Positions 15,717-24,761 of a DNA stretch of 64,000 nt are shown piece after piece; position 1 is the first letter of the stretch, and each line of letters begins with the position of its first letter. Source of the stretch: CAVRAZ01 sp963719135. Its GTDB lineage: Bacteria; Pseudomonadota; Gammaproteobacteria; DSM-19610. The stretch covers positions 558,001-622,000 of the forward strand of contig CAVRAZ010000001.1 in NCBI GenBank assembly GCA_963719135.1, written 5' to 3'. Under the pieces are notes generated by a model. The model saw nothing but the letters and a program-made list of their open reading frames with translations. It did no database searches and was not told the origin of the DNA. The position numbers were made by a program, and so were the translations under genes.

Positions 15717-18329
15717 CTACGCTTTCCGAATTTCTCGCTCCGCCTCAAGCCAGTCTCGATCCGCCTGACCATCACGGTGACCGCGCTGTTCATAGAGTTC
15801 ATAGGCGCGCCTGGTGATCTGTTGGGTCATATCGACAGGCGCCTTGCCCAACAGGGGCGCGGCAGTCGGATCGAACACCCGGTAGGCAATCAATTTCACA
15901 CGATCATTCACCAGGAACCACACCAGCGCATAGCCCCAGACGAACCCCGCCCAGCTCCAGCCGAGTGGTGTCATGAACACGCCATACACCGCTATCAACG
16001 TCGCTATTACTTGCGTGCCGAGCACGGCTATCCACAGGATCCGCGCCGGACGGATGGACCAGAACGGGCCGCGTGTGCGGGTCAGGAAGATCGTTAGATG
16101 CCCCGCTACTGACAACTTCAAATACATCAGCGTCTGGATGTGCGCGCGGTCGAGGTGAAACACCCGCTCGCCCAAATAAAACAAGCCAAAGGCGGAGACG
16201 ACGCCGATAACGCCCAGCACCGTGGCGATCCCCAGCACCATGCGCATGTTCCAGGCCTCGGGCTTATCCTTGTAATGCACGTTGTCATAGGCGATCGACA
16301 GGATAGCGCCGTCGTTGAGCAGTGCCAGCATCACGATCATCACCGCCGTCAACGGGTAGAAATTGAAGACCAGGATCGCCAGCGTCATGAACAACAGCAC
16401 GCGCAGCGTCTCCGCGATGCGGTAGATCGCGTAACTGTTCATGCGCTGGAAGATCTTGCGGCTCCCCTTGATCGCGTCGACGATCACCGACAGGCCGGGC
16501 GTCATCAGCACGATGGACGCCGCCGCGCGCGCCGCGTCCGTCGCGCCGGAAACGGCGATGCCGCAGTCGGCCTTCTTCAGCGCGGGAGCATCGTTTACGC
16601 CATCGCCGGTCATGCCGACGATGTGGCCGCGTTGTTGCAGGACGTCAATGATGTGGAACTTGTGCTCGGGGAACACCTGGGCGAAACCGTCCGCTTTCTC
16701 GATGGACTCTGCCAGTTGCGCCGTCTCGTGCTGCCTGGTGTCGCCGAACCCGCTGGCATCGAGGATATTGGTGCCCAGTCCCAATTTACCGGCAGTTTCC
16801 CTGGCGATGGCCATGGCATCGCCCGTCAGCATCTTGATCTTCACGCCCATTTCGCGGGCGGACGCGATGGTCGCCCCGGCTTGTTCCCGGGGCGGGTCGA
16901 ACAGGGGCAGTACGCCGAGAAACTGCCACCGGCCTTCCCGATCGGTCCGCGCCACGCCCAAGGAACGAAAGCCGCGTGCCGCGAATTCGTTGACGGCTTT
17001 TTCGACGGCGGCCTCGACCTGCCCCGCATTGGCCGACAACGCCAGGATCACCTGCGGTGCGCCCTTGGTCACCTTGAACTGATTTCCGTCCGCGCCCTTG
17101 ACGCTGGCTTCGGTGCGCTTATGCACCGGGTCGAACGGCTGGAAATGCACCACCTGGTAGTCTTTCAAGGCCTGGTCGTTGCTCAGGCCACCCAGCACGG
17201 CCAGGTCGATGGTGTCCTTATTGTCCGCGCGCGACGCCAGCGCGGCGTTGAGGATGACCTGATCGACAGAGACATTGTTCACGCTGAACGGATCGCCCAG
17301 CGTCAACTTGTTCTGGGTCAGGGTGCCGGTCTTATCCGCGCACAACACGTCCACGCCGGCCAGTTCCTCGATGGCCGCCAGGCGCGTCACAATCGCCTCT
17401 TTCCTGGCCAGCAGGCGCGCGCCGACCGCCATGGTCACCGACAGCACCGTGGGCATCGCCACGGGAATCGCGGCCACGGTCAGCACCAGGGCGAACTGCA
17501 AGGTGGTGAGCATCGGGTCGCCGCGGAACAGCGCGACAGTGATAATCACCGCCACCAGCGTTACCGCGAGGATGATCAGATAATTGCCGATCTTCAACAC
17601 CGCGCGTTGAAAATGGCTGGCGGTCTGTGCCCCCTGCACCAGTTGCGCCGTCTTGCCGAAGTAGGTGTTCTGGCCCGTGGCGTACACCAGCGCGTCGATT
17701 TCGCCGGTGCGGATGATCGAACCCGAGAACACCGCCTCACCGGATTGGTGCGTGACGGGCAAGGACTCCCCCGTCAGCGCGGACTGATCCACTTCGATCG
17801 GGTCACCCTCCAGCAAGCGCGCATCCGCCGGCACGATGTCGCCCAGGCGCAGATGGATGACGTCGCCCGGCACCAGCTCACGCGCCGCCGGGTTGGTCCA
17901 CTGGCCGTCGCGCTTCACCTGGGCCTTGACCGCCAGCCTGGCCTGCAGTGCGGCAATCGCGTTGCCCGCCTGGTGTTCTTCCCAGAACCCGACCACGGCG
18001 TTGGCCATAAGCAGCACGAGTATGATGCCAAAGTCCGGCCAATGCTGGGCGACCGCCGAGAGGACCACGGCCGCTTCGATCATCCACGGGATCGGCCCCC
18101 AGAAGTAGCTCAGGAATTTCAGGAACGGATTGGTCTTCTTCTCTTCGATCTCGTTCGGCCCATATTGGGCCAGCCGTTTCTGCGCCTCGGCCTGACTGAG
18201 GCCATCCGGCGACGACCTCAACTTTGCCTCCAGTTCCGGCATGGAAAGGGATTTCAGATCGTCCTCCGTATTTGACTTCGATCCCGATTTCGATTGGGGT
18301 GCCCTGGGCTGGTCGGCATCGGGTTCCAT
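15717..18329 (-). CDS. Plant-type H+-exporting P-type ATPase with C-terminal DUF2934
   Basis: The 870-residue pump belongs to the type IIIA plasma-membrane proton ATPases. It has an N-terminal cation-ATPase domain (28-75), actuator TGES (187-190), the IPVAMPTVLSVTMAVG helix (288-303), phosphorylation site DKTGTLT (332-338) and hinge GDGVNDAPAL. It should export H+ at the expense of ATP. Residues about 838-870 (ITRRAYELYEQRG, DWLEAEREI) form a DUF2934 module, not part of the usual pump. AGGAGA precedes the ATG at 18329; the frame upstream is not family-like. It follows phosphoketolase with a 60-base gap, which suggests joint expression. Confidence 0.92.
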   Translation of the reverse strand: MEPDADQPRAPQSKSGSKSNTEDDLKSLSMPELEAKLRSSPDGLSQAEAQKRLAQYGPNEIEEKKTNPFLKFLSYFWGPIPWMIEAAVVLSAVAQHWPDFGIILVLLMANAVVGFWEEHQAGNAIAALQARLAVKAQVKRDGQWTNPAARELVPGDVIHLRLGDIVPADARLLEGDPIEVDQSALTGESLPVTHQSGEAVFSGSIIRTGEIDALVYATGQNTYFGKTAQLVQGAQTASHFQRAVLKIGNYLIILAVTLVAVIITVALFRGDPMLTTLQFALVLTVAAIPVAMPTVLSVTMAVGARLLARKEAIVTRLAAIEELAGVDVLCADKTGTLTQNKLTLGDPFSVNNVSVDQVILNAALASRADNKDTIDLAVLGGLSNDQALKDYQVVHFQPFDPVHKRTEASVKGADGNQFKVTKGAPQVILALSANAGQVEAAVEKAVNEFAARGFRSLGVARTDREGRWQFLGVLPLFDPPREQAGATIASAREMGVKIKMLTGDAMAIARETAGKLGLGTNILDASGFGDTRQHETAQLAESIEKADGFAQVFPEHKFHIIDVLQQRGHIVGMTGDGVNDAPALKKADCGIAVSGATDAARAAASIVLMTPGLSVIVDAIKGSRKIFQRMNSYAIYRIAETLRVLLFMTLAILVFNFYPLTAVMIVMLALLNDGAILSIAYDNVHYKDKPEAWNMRMVLGIATVLGVIGVVSAFGLFYLGERVFHLDRAHIQTLMYLKLSVAGHLTIFLTRTRGPFWSIRPARILWIAVLGTQVIATLIAVYGVFMTPLGWSWAGFVWGYALVWFLVNDRVKLIAYRVFDPTAAPLLGKAPVDMTQQITRRAYELYEQRGHRDGQADRDWLEAEREIRKA

Positions 18330-18389
18330 AATCGGTATTCTCCTGTCTTTCCTATGCCGCTGGTTCCGGGAATGGCGGGATATGCGCAT

Positions 18390-20756
18390 TCATTTGGCGT
18401 TGCTCCACTTCCAGTTACGAATCTCCGGCATGTCCTGGCCGTGCTTGTTAATATACTGCTTGTGCTCGATGAGCTTGTCCTTGAGCTGCTGCTTCAGGTA
18501 GATGCCCTGATCGCCGGTCTGCGGCAGGCGGTCGATGGTGTCCATCACCAGGTGGAAGCGGTCCAGATCGTTCAGCACCGTCATGTCGAAGGGCGTGGTG
18601 ATGGTGCCCTCTTCCTTGTAGCCGCGGACGTGGATGTTGTCGTGATTGGTGCGGCGGTAGGTCAGCCGGTGGATCAGCCACGGGTAGGCATGGTAGGCGA
18701 AGATCACCGGCCGGTCCCGGGTAAACAGTTCGTCGAAATCCATGTCGCTCAAGCCGTGCGGGTGCTCGCTGGGCGGCTGCAGCTTCATGAGATCGACGAC
18801 GTTGACCACGCGGATTTTCAGCTCGGGCAGATGCTCGCGCAGGATGGAGACGGCGGCGAGTGTCTCCAGCGTGGGCACGTCGCCACAGCAGGCCATGACC
18901 ACGTCGGGCGCAATAGCCTGGTCGTTGCTGGCCCACTGCCAGATGCCGATGCCCTCGGCGCAGTGCTTGACGGCAGCGTCCATGCTCAGCCACTGCGGCG
19001 CCGGATGTTTGCCCGCGACCACCACGTTGACGTAATGATGGCTCTTCAGGCAGTGGTCCATTACCGATAACAGACAATTGGCATCCGGCGGAAAGTACAC
19101 CCGCACCACCTCGGCCTTCTTGTTGACGACGTGGTCGATGAAACCGGGGTCCTGGTGGGTGAAGCCGTTGTGATCCTGGCGCCAGACGTGCGAGGTCAGC
19201 AGGTAGTTCAGCGAGGCGAGCTTGTGCCGCCACGGCAGGTGTGCGGTGACTTTCAGCCATTTGGCGTGCTGATTGAACATCGAATCGATGATGTGGATGA
19301 ACGCCTCGTAGCAGTTGAACAGCCCGTGCCGCCCGGTAAGCAGGTAACCTTCGAGCCAGCCCTCGCACTGGTGCTCGCTGAGCATTTCCATCACCCGCCC
19401 GGCGGGCGCGAGCCATTCATCGTTCGGCACGGTCGCGGCATCCCACTGGCGTTGGGTCACTTCAAACAGGGCTTCCAGGCCGTTGGAGAGCGTCTCGTCG
19501 GGACCGAAGACGCGGAAATTGCGCTGTTCGTTGTTCAGCTTCACCACATCACGCAGGAAGGGCCCGAGCACACGGGTGTCGCCGATGCCGGGCGCCCCCG
19601 GCGCGGGCACGTCGGCCGCGTAGTCGCGGAAATCCGGCATGCGCAGCTCGCGCAGCAACCTGCCGCCGTTGGCGTGCGGATTCGCGCCCATGCGGCGTTC
19701 GCCCAGGGGCGCCAGTTCGGCCAGATCCGGTTTCAGGCGGCCTTGGCTCTCGAAGAGTTCCTCCGGCCGGTAGCTCTTGAGCCAGTCTTCCAGCAACTTG
19801 AGGTGTGCGGGATGCGCCCTTGGGTGGAGCGGCACCTGGTGCGCACGGAAGGTACCCTCGACCTGCAGGCCATCGACTATCTTCGGCCCCGTCCAGCCCT
19901 TGGGCGACTTGAGGACGATCATCGGCCAGCGCGGCCGGGTGGTGTCGTTGTTGTTGCGGGCATTGCTCTGGATTTGCCGAATGTCCTCGATGGCCGTTTC
20001 CAAAGTACTGCCCATGAGCTGATGCATCGTTTCCGGCTCATCACCTTCCACAAAGTGGGGTGTCCAGCCGCAGCCGCGCAGAAATTGCTCCAATTCCTCA
20101 TGCTCGATGCGGGCCGAGACGGTGGGGTTGCTGATCTTGTAGCCATTGAGATGCAGAATCGGCAGTACCGCACCGTCGGTGATCGGGTCGAGAAACTTGT
20201 TGGACTGCCAGGCAGTCGCCAGCGGACCGGTCTCCGCTTCCCCATCGCCGACGACGCAGGCAACGATCAGATCGGGATTGTCGAACACCGCCCCGAACGC
20301 ATGGCTGAGCGAATAGCCCAGCTCGCCGCCTTCGTGGATCGAGCCCGGACATTCCGGCGAGACGTGGCTGGGAATGCCGCCGGGAAACGAGAACTGCTTG
20401 AAGAGCTTCTGCAGGCCGGCCTCATCCTGGCTGATGTTGGGATAGATCTCGCTGTAAGTACCTTCGAGATACGTGTTACCCACCACCGCCGGACCGCCGT
20501 GGCCGGGGCCGGAGACGTAAATCATGTCGAGATCGTATTTCTTGATGACCCGGTTCAGGTGTACATAGATGAAGTTCTGTCCGGGGGTCGTGCCCCAGTG
20601 TCCCAGCAGCATGTGCTTCACGTCCGCGAGCGTCAGCGGCCGCTTCAGCAGCGGATTGTCGTAAAGATAGATCTGGCCGACCGACAGATAGTTGGCGGCG
20701 CGCCAGTAGGCATCCATCTTGTGGAGCTGTTCCGGCGTAAGCGTCTTGGTATTCAT
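18390..20756 (-). CDS. xfp: Phosphoketolase (xylulose-5-P / fructose-6-P)
   Basis: This 788-residue enzyme splits xylulose-5-phosphate (and often fructose-6-phosphate) with phosphate into acetyl-phosphate plus glyceraldehyde-3-phosphate or erythrose-4-phosphate. The TPP-binding segment VVGDGEAETGPLATAW, the early LLGHWGTTPGQNF, the GPGHGGPAV motif and the late HQDPGF and PPDANCLL segments are all present, and the length is standard (about 790-800). No phosphotransacetylase is needed downstream because acetyl-phosphate is made directly; acetate kinase lies 5 kb upstream on the same strand. An AGGA site precedes the ATG. Confidence 0.95.
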   Translation of the reverse strand: MNTKTLTPEQLHKMDAYWRAANYLSVGQIYLYDNPLLKRPLTLADVKHMLLGHWGTTPGQNFIYVHLNRVIKKYDLDMIYVSGPGHGGPAVVGNTYLEGTYSEIYPNISQDEAGLQKLFKQFSFPGGIPSHVSPECPGSIHEGGELGYSLSHAFGAVFDNPDLIVACVVGDGEAETGPLATAWQSNKFLDPITDGAVLPILHLNGYKISNPTVSARIEHEELEQFLRGCGWTPHFVEGDEPETMHQLMGSTLETAIEDIRQIQSNARNNNDTTRPRWPMIVLKSPKGWTGPKIVDGLQVEGTFRAHQVPLHPRAHPAHLKLLEDWLKSYRPEELFESQGRLKPDLAELAPLGERRMGANPHANGGRLLRELRMPDFRDYAADVPAPGAPGIGDTRVLGPFLRDVVKLNNEQRNFRVFGPDETLSNGLEALFEVTQRQWDAATVPNDEWLAPAGRVMEMLSEHQCEGWLEGYLLTGRHGLFNCYEAFIHIIDSMFNQHAKWLKVTAHLPWRHKLASLNYLLTSHVWRQDHNGFTHQDPGFIDHVVNKKAEVVRVYFPPDANCLLSVMDHCLKSHHYVNVVVAGKHPAPQWLSMDAAVKHCAEGIGIWQWASNDQAIAPDVVMACCGDVPTLETLAAVSILREHLPELKIRVVNVVDLMKLQPPSEHPHGLSDMDFDELFTRDRPVIFAYHAYPWLIHRLTYRRTNHDNIHVRGYKEEGTITTPFDMTVLNDLDRFHLVMDTIDRLPQTGDQGIYLKQQLKDKLIEHKQYINKHGQDMPEIRNWKWSNAK

Positions 20757-20811
20757 GGTCTAAGTTTCCTGGATTGAGCGCAGATTGAGCGCGCGGCTGA
20801 AAATCCGCTCG

Positions 20812-20817
20812 ATTATA
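20812..20817 (-). promoter_or_regulatory. Candidate -10 box upstream of phosphoketolase
   Basis: A perfect TATAAT on the minus strand lies 55 bases ahead of the phosphoketolase ATG. No -35 box is found at 16-18 bases spacing, so the promoter would need an activator or is fortuitous. No Fnr-type TTGAT-N4-ATCAA site was seen nearby. Confidence 0.3.
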
Positions 20818-20940
20818 AACCCCTCGTCGCTGCGTGCGCCCCGCATCCTGACGTAATCACTTTCCAATCCAGCACCCGCCGCAGCGGTCCGTCCTTCTCA
20901 TACAGCGCAAACCGGAATCCGGTTTTCACGTTTTTTGGGA

Positions 20941-21597
20941 TTATTCAGCCAATGGCTTAAGGGTGCTCAGGCCGAGGCTTTCCCAATCCTGCATACCACC
21001 GCGATACCAGAGGATTTTGTGCGGCGGATAGCCGATTTTCAGCAGGCCCTTGATCATGGTCGATGACTGTCCACACCAAGGGCCATTGCAGAACAGCACC
21101 AGCGTTTTGACGTTGTCATAATCCCAGAATCCGTTGGACCGTCTGGCGCCCAGTTGGTTCTCCAGAACTTCTTGCACGGCGGCCGGATCCGACTCGCCGA
21201 TGTCAAGTGTGTCCCACGGGATGTTCACCGTCCCGGGAATGACGCCCTTTTCCACCCAGGCCGGCGTACGCGAGTCGATCACCATCGTGGACGCATCGCC
21301 GTCGCTTATTCTCTTGAGAAGCTGCAACACTTCAAGTTCTGCTATGGTTTTCACGCCAGGCGCCAGCTCACAGGGCTGAATGCAGAAGGGTGGGCATGTG
21401 CGCGAAGTCCTGGCGAATTCCGGATTGACCGAGTTGCTCTGATTCTGATTGCGCATGATCGTGACCTTCCGGCCATGATGCATCACGTCCACCGACGCAA
21501 GATCGGCGCTGATGTTCACCTCCAAAGCCGACGCCACGCCCGGCACAGACAACTCGGCCGGCAATGCGGTTGAAGCAGGCAGTTGCTGGTTCTTCAC
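20941..21597 (-). CDS. Rhodanese-like domain protein
   Basis: The 218-residue protein has an N-terminal part of about 95 residues with CPPFCIQPCELAPG and a rhodanese domain (about 100-215) with DSRTPAWVEKGVIPGTVNIP and the active-site loop LFCNGPWCGQSS. Such domains transfer sulfane sulfur or act as redox/persulfide carriers. Its GTG start overlaps the stop of the DUF302 gene as GTGA, so the two are translationally coupled; the much longer open frame upstream is out of register with DUF302 and not coding. The paired cysteines before the domain may bind metal or form a disulfide; this is inference. Confidence 0.85.
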   Translation of the reverse strand: MKNQQLPASTALPAELSVPGVASALEVNISADLASVDVMHHGRKVTIMRNQNQSNSVNPEFARTSRTCPPFCIQPCELAPGVKTIAELEVLQLLKRISDGDASTMVIDSRTPAWVEKGVIPGTVNIPWDTLDIGESDPAAVQEVLENQLGARRSNGFWDYDNVKTLVLFCNGPWCGQSSTMIKGLLKIGYPPHKILWYRGGMQDWESLGLSTLKPLAE

Positions 21598-21983
21598 GCC
21601 TCGAGGCTCGCGCAGACTTTCTGCAGCAGTACCAGCACTTCCTTGCCAAGGGCATGCACTTCCGGTTTGTCGACCAACTGCAACACAGCCGCGGGATCCA
21701 TGAACGCAACCGTTATGCTTGCATCGGCTTCTTCGCGCACGACCACGTTGCACGGCAGAAGCAACCCGATGTCGGGGTCGGCCTCGATCGCGCGATGGGC
21801 GAGCGGCGGGTTGCATGCGCCGAGTATGCGATACGGCCGATGCTCGATGTTGAGTTTTTCTTTCAACGTCGCCTTGAGATCGATATCGGTGAGCACACCG
21901 AAGCCTTCATTTTTCAGAGCCTCGGTGACTTTCGTGACGGCGGTATCGAACGGTAGCTTTAGCTGAGTGCTGAATCCGTACAT
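21594..21983 (-). CDS. DUF302 family protein
   Basis: The 129-residue protein matches DUF302: it begins with a beta-strand/helix pattern (FDTAVTKVTEALKNEGFGVL, TDIDLKATLKEKL), then YRILGACNPPLAHRAIEADP and LLLPCNVVVREE. The conserved Cys in GACNPP and LPCNV are typical. The family is a small alpha/beta fold of unknown function often found beside thioredoxin, rhodanese or heavy-metal genes. Here it is coupled to a rhodanese and follows a small Met/Gly-rich membrane protein and a copper ATPase, which suggests a thiol or metal stress role. Confidence 0.88.
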   Translation of the reverse strand: MYGFSTQLKLPFDTAVTKVTEALKNEGFGVLTDIDLKATLKEKLNIEHRPYRILGACNPPLAHRAIEADPDIGLLLPCNVVVREEADASITVAFMDPAAVLQLVDKPEVHALGKEVLVLLQKVCASLEA

Positions 21984-22081
21984 GATTCGACTCCCTGTTA
22001 TTAGGTGGTGAAACGATTAATACTGTTCGTTCATCTGCAATTTCTCATCCTGCTTCTTGCCCGTCCGCTCCAACTGTCGGT

Positions 22082-22318
22082 TCACTTTCCCTTTTTTGCG
22101 ACGATCCATCCCACGAGGCCGGCAACGACGGCGACAAGCAGGATCGGCACCCATATCCCGCCGTATCCGCCCATCCAGCCTGTGCCATAGCCGCCCATCA
22201 TGCCGGAACCCATGCCGGAGCCGCCTTCCTGCGTGTCGGCCAGTGCGCTTGCTGCCATGATCGTTCCGGCCATCAAAACGGCGGCGTTCAAGTTGTTGCG
22301 AAGGTTCATGCGTTTCAT
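22082..22318 (-). CDS. Small Gly/Met-rich membrane protein
   Basis: This 78-residue protein has a signal-peptide-like N-terminus (NAAVLMAGTIMAASALA), a Gly/Met/Tyr-rich linker (GSGMGSGMMGGYGTGWMGGY) and one C-terminal membrane helix ending in KKGK. Met-rich linkers in small membrane proteins beside copper pumps can bind Cu+, and this one is directly downstream of a CopB-type ATPase, so copper handling is a reasonable inference but unproven. The ATG at 22318 was chosen; the preceding 25 codons look non-coding. Confidence 0.65.
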   Translation of the reverse strand: MKRMNLRNNLNAAVLMAGTIMAASALADTQEGGSGMGSGMMGGYGTGWMGGYGGIWVPILLVAVVAGLVGWIVAKKGK

Positions 22319-22611
22319 GGCTAAACTCCATTCAGGGCTGAATAGATGCGTGGTTCCGTCACCGGCTGCAATACTCACCGACCGAGTCGGCATGCCCGAT
22401 TGCGGGAATATCCTTTATACCTGCCTGTCTTTTCAGCGTCCGTACGCCATCGCACATAGTTCGTCCATCGCGCGTCATGTCGCCGGGTTCACAACCTGAC
22501 GCGATTGACCCACAGCGCCGATGGGTGTGCGTGCTTAACGCCCCTGGGCTTGCTGAACCTCTCAATTGACCATTGGCGGGCATGTCGGGTTCCCCCTTAT
22601 CAATAGCCCGG

Positions 22612-24741
22612 TCATTTCTTCAGTCTCAGCAGTCGCGCGTTGATAGCCACAATCACCGTACTCGCGGCCATTAGCGCCGCACCCAATGCGGGGGAAAGCA
22701 GCACACCCCAGGCGTAAAGTGCTCCGGCTGCAAGAGGGATGGCGAACGCGTTATAGCCGGTCGCCCAAACGAGATTTTGAATCATCTTGCCGTAGGTGGC
22801 CTTGGAAAGCTTGAGGAGGACCACGACATCCAATGGATTGCTTCGCACCAGAACGATGTCGGCGGTTTCGACCGCCACATCCGAGCCGGCGCCAAGGGCG
22901 ATGCCCAGATCCGCTTGCGCCAGCGCCGGAGCATCATTCACACCATCGCCGGTCATGGCCACCAATTCGCCCCGGGACTGGACTTCTTTGACTTTGGCCG
23001 CCTTGTCCTGAGGCAGGACTTCGGCGAAGAATTCGTCCAACCCGACCTGGTCCGAAGCCCATTGGGCGACCTGTTTGTTGTCCCCCGTAAGCATCATGCA
23101 CTTGATGTTCATTGCTTTGAGCGCGGCGATGGCCTGCTTCGACTCGGGCCGGATGATATCGGCCAGGGCAATCGCCCCTTTCAACTGCCCGTCAAAAAGG
23201 ACAAAGACGACTGTTTTGCCTTGCGCTTTCAGTTCCTCCACGCGCTTGTCGTCCATGTCAATATTCTGTTCGCTCAGGAAGCCCGGACTCACCACCTTGA
23301 TTTCTTTGCCCTCGACCCTGCCTTCGGCGCCCTTGCCTGCGATGCCTTTGAAGTCTTCAACAGGCAATTTATTTTCGGCAGCGGCGGCAATGGCCTTGGC
23401 GATGGGGTGTTCGGAATTGGCTTCCACCGAGGCCGCATATCGACGTAGCGTGTCTTCGTTGATGTCCTGCGCTAACAGCAGGGTATCGGTTAGGCCAAAG
23501 CGGCCCCCAGTGAGGGTGCCGGTCTTGTCGAAAATGATCGCCTGAATGTTCCTGGCGCGTTCAAAAGCGGGACGATTGCGAATCAGCAGTCCATTGCTCG
23601 CGGCCAGAGCCGTGGAGACAGCGATGACCAGCGGCACGGCCAGACCCAGGGCGTGCGGGCAGGTGATGACCATGACGGTCACGGCGCGCTCGATGGCAAA
23701 GGAGAGATCCTTGCCCATGAAGCCCAACCAGATAAAAAAGGTAATCGCGCCGCCGCTCAGGGCAATGAGGGTGAGCCACATCGCCGCCGTGTCGGCCAGA
23801 TCCTGGGTCTTCGATTTACTTTCCTGGGCCTGTTTGACCAGGTCGATGACCTGCGACAGGAACGAATCCCTGCCGGTACCTTTGACCTCGATGGTCAGGG
23901 AACCTTCGCCGTTGATGGCACCGCCGATGACCTTGCCGCCGGTCTTTTTGGTGACCGGGGTTGATTCGCCGGTGAGCATGGCCTCATTGACCGAGCTCTC
24001 GCCATCGACAATGACACCGTCCGCAGGGATTTTCTCACCCGGTTTGATCAGAACCTTGTCGTCCACCGCCAGTTCGCTCAATGGCACGTCCGTCACGCTG
24101 CCATCGGCCGTGACTTTGTGAGCGTTGGAGGGCATGAGCTTCGCCAATTCCTCCAGGGCCTTCGATGCGCCCATCACCGACTTCATCTCGATCCAGTGCC
24201 CAAGCAACATCACGTCGACCAGGGTGGCCAGCTCCCAGAAGAATACCTTCCCGGTCAAGCCGAACACCACGGCGCTGCTGTAACCATAAGCGGTGGTAAT
24301 GGCCACAGCAACCAGCGTCATCATTCCGGGCTGGCGGGATTTGAGCTCGGTGTACAGTCCTTTTAGAAACGGCCAGCCGCCATACCAGAAGACCGCAGAA
24401 GAGAGTCCGAAAAGAACATAGAGGTCCCCGGTAAAACTGATGGCTTCACGCAGCCCAACCAACTTCTGGAGCAATGGAGAGAGAACCAGAATCGGGAGAG
24501 TCAGTACCAGCGCGATCCAGAAGCGTTTGCGGAAATCCGCCGCCATGTGGGCATGGTGGTCCTGGTGATCCTGATGGTCGGGGCCGGCGTGCTGCATTTG
24601 TGCTTCCGCCGCAAGCCAGTTCTGCTCGGCATGTCCTTGCGGACGATCTTCCTTCACATAGAGGGCGTATGCCTTCCTGGCTATGTCGTCTTGCGCCGGC
24701 TTCGATTCGGGCGCCTTGGGATGGTCGGAATTGTGTTCCAT
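22612..24741 (-). CDS. copB: CopB-type copper P-type ATPase with N-terminal DUF2934
   Basis: The 709-residue pump is a P1B ATPase: the CPH ion motif (361-363, in VITCPHALGLAVPL), TGES (257-260), DKTGT (405-409), the HP dipeptide in NSEHPIAKAI and GDGVNDAPAL. CPH marks CopB-like pumps exporting Cu2+/Cu+ (or Ag+). Residues 20-50 form a DUF2934 module (IARKAYALYVKEDRPQG, NWLAAEAQM) and 51-66 a His-rich stretch (HAGPDHQDHQDHHAHM) typical of CopB. The small Met-rich protein downstream on the same strand strengthens the copper link. Exact metal choice needs testing. Confidence 0.9.
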   Translation of the reverse strand: MEHNSDHPKAPESKPAQDDIARKAYALYVKEDRPQGHAEQNWLAAEAQMQHAGPDHQDHQDHHAHMAADFRKRFWIALVLTLPILVLSPLLQKLVGLREAISFTGDLYVLFGLSSAVFWYGGWPFLKGLYTELKSRQPGMMTLVAVAITTAYGYSSAVVFGLTGKVFFWELATLVDVMLLGHWIEMKSVMGASKALEELAKLMPSNAHKVTADGSVTDVPLSELAVDDKVLIKPGEKIPADGVIVDGESSVNEAMLTGESTPVTKKTGGKVIGGAINGEGSLTIEVKGTGRDSFLSQVIDLVKQAQESKSKTQDLADTAAMWLTLIALSGGAITFFIWLGFMGKDLSFAIERAVTVMVITCPHALGLAVPLVIAVSTALAASNGLLIRNRPAFERARNIQAIIFDKTGTLTGGRFGLTDTLLLAQDINEDTLRRYAASVEANSEHPIAKAIAAAAENKLPVEDFKGIAGKGAEGRVEGKEIKVVSPGFLSEQNIDMDDKRVEELKAQGKTVVFVLFDGQLKGAIALADIIRPESKQAIAALKAMNIKCMMLTGDNKQVAQWASDQVGLDEFFAEVLPQDKAAKVKEVQSRGELVAMTGDGVNDAPALAQADLGIALGAGSDVAVETADIVLVRSNPLDVVVLLKLSKATYGKMIQNLVWATGYNAFAIPLAAGALYAWGVLLSPALGAALMAASTVIVAINARLLRLKK

Positions 24742-24761
24742 AAAATAAGTATGCTCCTTTT

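Noticed and set aside
16140..18275. 711-codon plus-strand frame opposite the H+-ATPase
   Set aside because: It is a mirror of a high-GC coding region; the minus strand has every P-type ATPase motif.
19131..20777. 548-codon plus-strand frame opposite phosphoketolase
   Set aside because: No domain pattern; the phosphoketolase on the minus strand is complete.
20813..20929. 38-codon GTG-started frame (VKTGFRFALYEKDGPLRRVL...) between rhodanese and phosphoketolase
   Set aside because: It reads like coding sequence, but is too short, has no recognised family and overlaps the candidate promoter; it may be a remnant.
22319..22611. Possible gene between the copper ATPase and the small Met-rich protein
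   Set aside because: Only short frames without family resemblance; probably leader or promoter sequence.
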